DNA from: Carex sylvatica
Taxonomy: Eukaryota; Streptophyta; Magnoliopsida; Poales; Cyperaceae
DNA: 64,000 nt
Assembly: GCA_964058845.1 (NCBI GenBank)
Contig: CAXKVR010000284.1
Coordinates: forward strand, 62,001-126,000
Direction: 5' to 3'
Shown: positions 58,923 to 64,000 of the stretch, piece by piece
Numbering within the stretch: position 1 is the first letter of the stretch
Layout of the letters: each line of letters starts with the position of its first letter
Notes under the pieces: generated by a model
The model's database searches: none
Told to the model about the DNA's origin: nothing
Seen by the model: the letters and a program-made list of their open reading frames with translations, nothing else
Translations under genes and position numbers: made by a program

Positions 58923-60810
58923 TGATGGTTGAATATAGAATTATCAATGTTATTATAACTCAGATCATTAATTAGTTCATTGGTCGAATTGTTGAGTTAA
59001 TTTATAGAACCATTAGTGTATTAATTAGCAGCAATACATTAGTTAACTATACAAGATTGTATATGATAAAATACTCAAACAATATAATATAAAACATTTT
59101 TATTGAAAATGATCAAAACTATTAGAATATGTTGGAAATGGTATTTCGATCGTTTCTTAATTGGATGATTCTTTGATATCCTAACAAACTATTATCTAAT
59201 TAGAACTTGTAATTCTTAATGTAGAGTAAGAAAAATTATTCTTTAAGAGAATTTAACGGTTTAAAGATATGTTCTCAAATTAAATTAAAAATAATAATAT
59301 TTAATGCATGATATCTTGCTTATTTTTATGTTAATCAGTTGTAAATTTTAATACATTTATATATAAAATGAAACAAAACAAAAATCAGGGACCCAAAAAA
59401 CATGCATTATTCTTCATAATAGAAAAACTAAAAAAAAAAAAAACGGTTTATTTTTGGGAGCCGGTACGTACACTTTTTTCTTTAAGAACAATCTTCTGGG
59501 GTTTTTTTTCTTTTTTCCAAGTTACATGAATATTCGGTCTTTTAGTTAGATCACATCGGATTTGGTTTCAGATCTGATTTTAGTAAACTGGGAATTCTTA
59601 TGTTAATTAAATGAATGGGACTTCGGACAAATTGACAAAAAGAAATTCATTTTAAAATCATTGAAAACATATATAAAACTAGTTTACCAAAAATGTGCTA
59701 CTACATTCACTTCCATGGTTATTGAGATAAATGAGGTAAATTGGATGTTGCCTCTTTCGGATCTGCATTCATTGATCCAATTTGTGGGTGGAGGGTGGTC
59801 ATGTCTAGTTTTATTTTTGGTGGGCTTATTTGTTACTAAAATTTGGGCCACAGAGAATAAAGTTATTTGGAGTTAAATTTGGGCCTACTGAAATAGAAAA
59901 TGTTGGATATGAAATTTAGGGATTGATGAGTTCAATATGATAAATTGATAATGGATAAAAGAAATGTGATGTTAGAAAAATATTTATAGTAATGATTTAG
60001 GAGTAATATATTGGGCAAAGTTTGACCTGGTCAAAATAACGAAAGAGGAAGAAGTAAATTAAGGATGTTGGATTAATTCAGTCACGTACCACTGGGCCTA
60101 GTTTTCAAAGGAGACATCAGACATGAGACATGTATGTTGTGCTGTTGTTGTCGGATTGAATCAAGAAACATTTTTTTATATATATATAATTCTTGTTTTC
60201 AGTCTATTCCCATGCCATTTACCAGACAAAATTCTCAAATTGCCACAAAATTTCGTGTAATCTGTTTGAGTTGACTTCATCCAGTGCCACCTGAATAATA
60301 GCAGTCAAAAATCACATGAGAGAAATGGAATCAACATCAGAATTTGCTGTGCAAGAACTTGTATATCCTTTGAACTCGATAAAAAGGCACCTCACCGTAA
60401 CTATGATATATATTTGTCTTTTTACTTGATCCTATCTTATATATTCATTAATGAACTTGATATCAGTCTAGTTGAAATGCAGATCGGTACTGACTGAAAT
60501 TAAAGTTGGTATGGTCGACTGCATGTAGTGGCGTAGCCAAGAAGTTCCATCAGTATAGACAAAAAAATTACAACAAAAATGAACAACTAAATGAAAATTA
60601 ATTTGACAACTCTGTTACTCTTCTTAACAATTGAAAATTTGACAACTCGTCGAACTATGAGAGTCAAACATAAATAGAGTACTCAAAAACATCAAAGCAT
60701 GAAATTTGCCAATTCGAAATGGACCAATTAATTTAGCATGCTTGTCAAAGCATTTATGCTAATAGTTCTGCAAAAATAGATTATGTTGCATCTGTTATAT
60801 TCCATATATT
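58923..60810. other. Intergenic DNA, no gene seen
   Basis: AT-rich. It contains the dispersed repeat at 59811-59905. The 71-codon frame at 59661-59876 overlaps that repeat and has no recognisable domain. Confidence 0.5.
59811..59905 (+). repeat. Dispersed repeat shared with 18153-18253
   Basis: ttggtgggctta, atttgggcca and ttgggcctactgaaat occur in the same order as in the other copy. Family not recognised. Confidence 0.55.
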
Positions 60811-61040
60811 AAAAACCGTTCATCTTGTTATCCATATTAAAATGTGTTTGGAGATCAAATTTTATATTTTTTTGAAATTTTTTTACTATTATTTTAAATT
60901 TATTGAAAATCACTGTTTTTTTATAATTTAGATTTGTCTGAAAACAACGATTTTCAATAAATCTAAAAAAATAGTAAAAAATTTTAAAAAATATAAAATT
61001 TGGTCTCCAAACACATATTAATATGGACAACAAGATAGAA
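60811..61040. mobile_element. Foldback MITE, family A copy 2
   Basis: The left arm from cttgttatccatattaaaat (60824) pairs with the right arm ending ttaatatggacaacaag (61034). Shared with copy 1 are ccgttcatcttgtt and tttggtctccaa-type words. Outer parts of the family consensus are missing. Confidence 0.7.
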
Positions 61041-61539
61041 TAGCTTGAATCGGTTATTTAAATTTTGAATCACGTGATTTATAGTCCAATGTACAAAAAA
61101 GGCTATACATTGGAATATATCATAGCCCATCTCTCTCTCTATATATATATACAAGTAAAGCTACCCTACTTTGCAAAGTAAAAGCCCCTCTGTGCTTTGC
61201 GTTTTGGTCCCTTAAATTTCCTTCAAGATTCATGCGAACTCAATCAGATCAGATTCAAAAATTCGCTGGAGTTTAAAAAGTAAAACTATTATGCCAACAA
61301 AATTTATTGAAATGCAACTGCAACACCTTGTTTTGGTCCATTCATAATTTGGGCAAATATTGGAGCACATAATATCTTCCGATACTTATTTATTTTCTAT
61401 TAATTACACTTATTGAATATTGTTCTTATATATTACACCAACTTGAGAATCTTTTTATGTGTAACTTGTAATGCAAAGCCTTTGATGAAACTCATTTAGC
61501 CCCTTAAAAACTTCTCATGTAACCATTCTCAAACTCACT
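61041..61539. other. Intergenic or 3' flank of the hydrolase gene
   Basis: 61170-61200 has ctactttgcaaagt and gtgctttgcg, resembling the terminal words of the MITE at 62059-62402. Otherwise no feature seen. The hydrolase 3'UTR should lie at the right end. Confidence 0.4.
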
Positions 61540-63716
61540 TTACATAACCTTAACCTTTTCCTCATTTGAAGGAGCATTATTTAGATTTTTATCCAAATAC
61601 TCAATTGCAACAGCAGCATGTAAGGCGGCACCTATACCTAAGCTTTTCTCATCAGCAAAGAAGTATGGGGAATGAAGTGAATGGACTTGGTCCACAGTCT
61701 CACTTCCTACACCAATAAAGAACATGGCAACTGGGATCTTCTGTGAAAAGAAGCTGAAGTCCTCTGCACCCATTATCGGGCCCATCAGCTGGACATTGGC
61801 CCCACCAAGCAGTCTCTCTCCTACTGCCTTTGCATGGTCATACATCGATATATGGTTTATCAATGGAGGGTACGGTATGAGTGTATTCTCCATGAAGTCT
61901 ACACTTGCAGTGCATCGATGTACAAATGCTTGCATCTCTATAATCTTCAAAAGAAACATTCAAACTTCAAAAATTTGTAGTAAAACAATTTAAAAACAAT
62001 TTTGTTTCAGATTATTGCTAGACTGGTATATAATTGCGAAGCGACGAGACTATGATAATTTGCAAAGTGCAGATCGATCCGTGCTATGGATCTATATTTC
62101 CGTTTTCAAGTCTAAATGGTCGATCCGGGCTGCTCAACATGATCTTCATATGAAAATGTACTTGGAGACCAAATTTTACATTTTTTATAATTTATTTACT
62201 ATATTTTAAATCTGTAGAAAATCACTATTTTGGATGGTTAAAAATCGGTAGATCAGATGATTTTCTACCTATCTAAAAAAAGTAAATTTGGTCACCAAGA
62301 AAATTTTTATACGGTGATCATGTTGAACGGTTCACATCGATTGTTTGAACTTTATGAACAGAGATATTGATTCATAGCACAGATCATTCCGCGCTTTGCA
62401 AAGTACCAAAGCCTCATTCCTTTTTAGTCTATTTTTTAATTATCATTGTTGGTGTTATCTTAGTTGGGCCTGGAAAATGAAATTTATTATTTTCTTTATT
62501 GCTTGATCAAATAAAGGAAATAAAGATAAATTATGGAACAATACCTCTTTAATCCTCTGTTTAAGGTAAGAGAAACCTTCAGTTGTGAGGCTCCTAAATG
62601 TGCCCCCAAAAGTAGCAGTCTCAGGAATTACATTGTATGCTCCTTCTCCTGCTTTCACAAACCCGATCGACACTACCTGAGCATGAAACACAGGTAATGT
62701 TTAATATGCTTATCCATATATCTTATATATAAGCCAAGCCAGTATAACAAACTTACTCTACTTTCAAGTGGGTCAGATTCTCTCGAAACAAGTTGCTGCA
62801 AACCAAGGATTACAAAAGAGGCCGCTATTATCGGGTCAATGGTTTGCTGTGGTATAGCCCCGTGGCCACCCTTTCCCTTAATTGTAACATGAAACCTCCC
62901 GGCAGCCGCTAGAAATGGGCCCGGCTTTGATGTGATGGTGCCCACAGGGGTATGAGGGTCCACATGCAATGCAAACATAGCTTGCACGTCTTGCAAAGCA
63001 CCTTCTTTTATCATGTGGTATGCGCCGGCATGGCCTTCCTCTCCTGGCTGAAAAAAGAACCTCACTGTTCCCTTCATGATTCAAAAAATAAATCAAGTTA
63101 GGTTAAACTAATAATAACTTAAAAAAAGTACTTTCATGCTTTAAGAAAAGACTTCAGATACCAAAATTGTTGTTTCTGACTCGTCTCCCATTAATAACAA
63201 AATCATAGGATTGTCAAAGACTGATTATCTGAGCAAATTGCTTCCAGCTTCTAAGGATAGTAACACACAGCATCTTCTACTTACAGAGTGTCACTGACAA
63301 GTTGGCCCTACATTCAGGGGGGAACCAGAAAATTGATATAAGGGGTCTGGATAAACAAGTGTTCTGTTTTTTCATTTTTGTAAAAATAAAAAAATTTATA
63401 GGAAAAAACTTAAAATTTTAAATTAATATTGAAAATTGTATTTGAGCAAGGGTATTTAAAGATGGTATTGAAAACTATTTGAGCAAATTTAGTTTAAAAA
63501 ATGGTATTCAACATAGTTACATCATTCTACTAAGATAAAAATATTAAAATGAATCTGACATAGTAATTATTAGTAATAATAAGGAAGTACCTTGAGTTGA
63601 TCCTTGTGTTGTTGGAGAAGGTGAGCGGCACCTAGAAGCATGGTAACATGTAAATCATGGCCACATGCATGCATCTTCCCATCCACCTTGCTCTTATACT
63701 CCCATTCTACCTTTTC
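61540..63716 (-). CDS. IAA-amino acid hydrolase, ILR1-like (M20 peptidase family), 3' exons only
   Basis: Four exons on the minus strand: 63591-63716, 62757-63071, 62545-62676 and 61540-61944. They join in frame to 325 codons plus stop; family members are about 440 aa, so the signal peptide and first part lie beyond the right edge. Visible signatures are [10 protein letters not shown] (metal-binding Cys and His), [13 protein letters not shown] (metal/catalytic Glu), [10 protein letters not shown] in the dimerisation lid, [15 protein letters not shown], and MGAEDFSFF with HSPYFFADE near the end. Family enzymes release free IAA from amino-acid conjugates, usually in the ER; the conjugate used here is unknown. 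All active-site motifs in the covered part are present. The C-terminus (EEKVKVM) shows no KDEL-type signal. The last intron carries a MITE. Confidence 0.88.
62059..62402. mobile_element. Foldback MITE, family A copy 3, in the hydrolase intron
   Basis: The ends tttgcaaagtgcagatcgat and its partner gatcattccgcgctttgcaa pair. The interior has taaatggtcgatccgggctg and cttggagaccaaatttta, diverged from copy 1. It lies wholly within the last intron (61945-62544). Confidence 0.75.
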
Positions 63717-64000
63717 CTTCATTCAGAAGCAAAAATCATACTGGAAATTTCAGATGCCATCTATATATCAATTAAATTCTAGTTCTGATTACATATAAAC
63801 TAAGGGCAAAATTCAAAAATTTCCACTGACATCTGTTTCAAACAATATATACCTGATGTGTACGCTGCTGTTATCAAGGATAGCTATGCAAAACTCGAAA
63901 ACATTGATGGATAACGATGCAAGTGGCCACAATTGGTGACTAGGCTGTTGAGCATTTGCAAGGGTCAAAATGTTGTAATTTGGCTTAATTTGTGATTTAA
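63717..64000. other. Intron of the hydrolase gene at the window edge
   Basis: Follows the acceptor (gaatgaag, minus strand) of the 63591-63716 exon. No exon matching the upstream part of the ILR1 family is visible in these 284 bases, so the intron runs off the window. Confidence 0.55.

Noticed and set aside
59661..59876. 71-codon frame with a hydrophobic segment
   Set aside because: It overlaps a dispersed repeat whose other copy (18153-18253) has no such frame.
63314..63590. Second hAT-like MITE starting caggggggaaccag
   Set aside because: Only one end resembles the family; no matching right end or 8-bp duplication was found.
1..64000. CRISPR arrays, operons, rRNA genes or tRNA genes
   Set aside because: The sequence is a plant nuclear region. 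No spaced direct repeats of CRISPR type and no recognisable RNA genes were seen; tRNA-like words are retroelement primer sites.

Overview
This window is nuclear DNA of a flowering plant, most likely a eudicot. The evidence is AT-rich intergenic DNA, GT-AG introns, plant-specific gene families (an LRK10L/WAK-like receptor kinase, a QxLGGH C2H2 zinc finger, a plant ABCB transporter and an ILR1-like auxin-conjugate hydrolase) and a dense load of plant LTR retrotransposons and MITEs. I cannot name the species.

Layout. 1-1700: AT microsatellite, a small hairpin and two foldback MITEs. 1737-10239: a complete, very young non-autonomous Ty3-gypsy element (Tat/Athila type) with 2104-bp LTRs, a 5-bp TSD, a tRNA-Asp primer site and one gag-protease ORF but no RT, RNase H or integrase. 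11642-16151 (+): a four-exon LRK10L-type receptor kinase with a 30-nt mini-exon and decayed exon copies in its introns. 16152-21500: intergenic, with one hAT-like MITE and a possible non-coding transcript. 21548-24116 (+): a duplicated promoter/5'UTR followed by an intact C2H2 gene carrying an in-frame 183-bp tandem duplication. 24414-34714: two tandem units (5.8 and 4.5 kb), each ending in a copy of the last exon of the ABCB gene. 33956-54810 (-): a 13-exon ABCB transporter whose exons join in frame to 1246 codons. Its last intron holds a decayed copia element; its 8.3-kb first intron holds a second, deleted copia element, a hAT MITE, three copies of another MITE, a copia-like solo LTR and a trinucleotide repeat. 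54811-61500: intergenic MITEs, inverted repeats and tandem repeats. 61540-63716 (-): the four last exons of an ILR1-like IAA-amino acid hydrolase, continuing past the right edge.

The protein genes are unrelated in pathway: defence-type receptor, nuclear regulator, auxin/xenobiotic-type transporter and auxin-conjugate hydrolase. Having an ABCB of the auxin-transporting subgroup 7 kb from an auxin-conjugate hydrolase is notable but may be chance. What ties the window together is mobile-element activity. At least four repeated MITE families, a set of TSD-flanked hAT MITEs whose interiors are built from short degenerate words, nested LTR elements, and exon or promoter duplications have shaped introns, promoters and a possible alternative 3' exon.

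Splice sites, termini and TSDs were read by eye. No database search or folding program was run.
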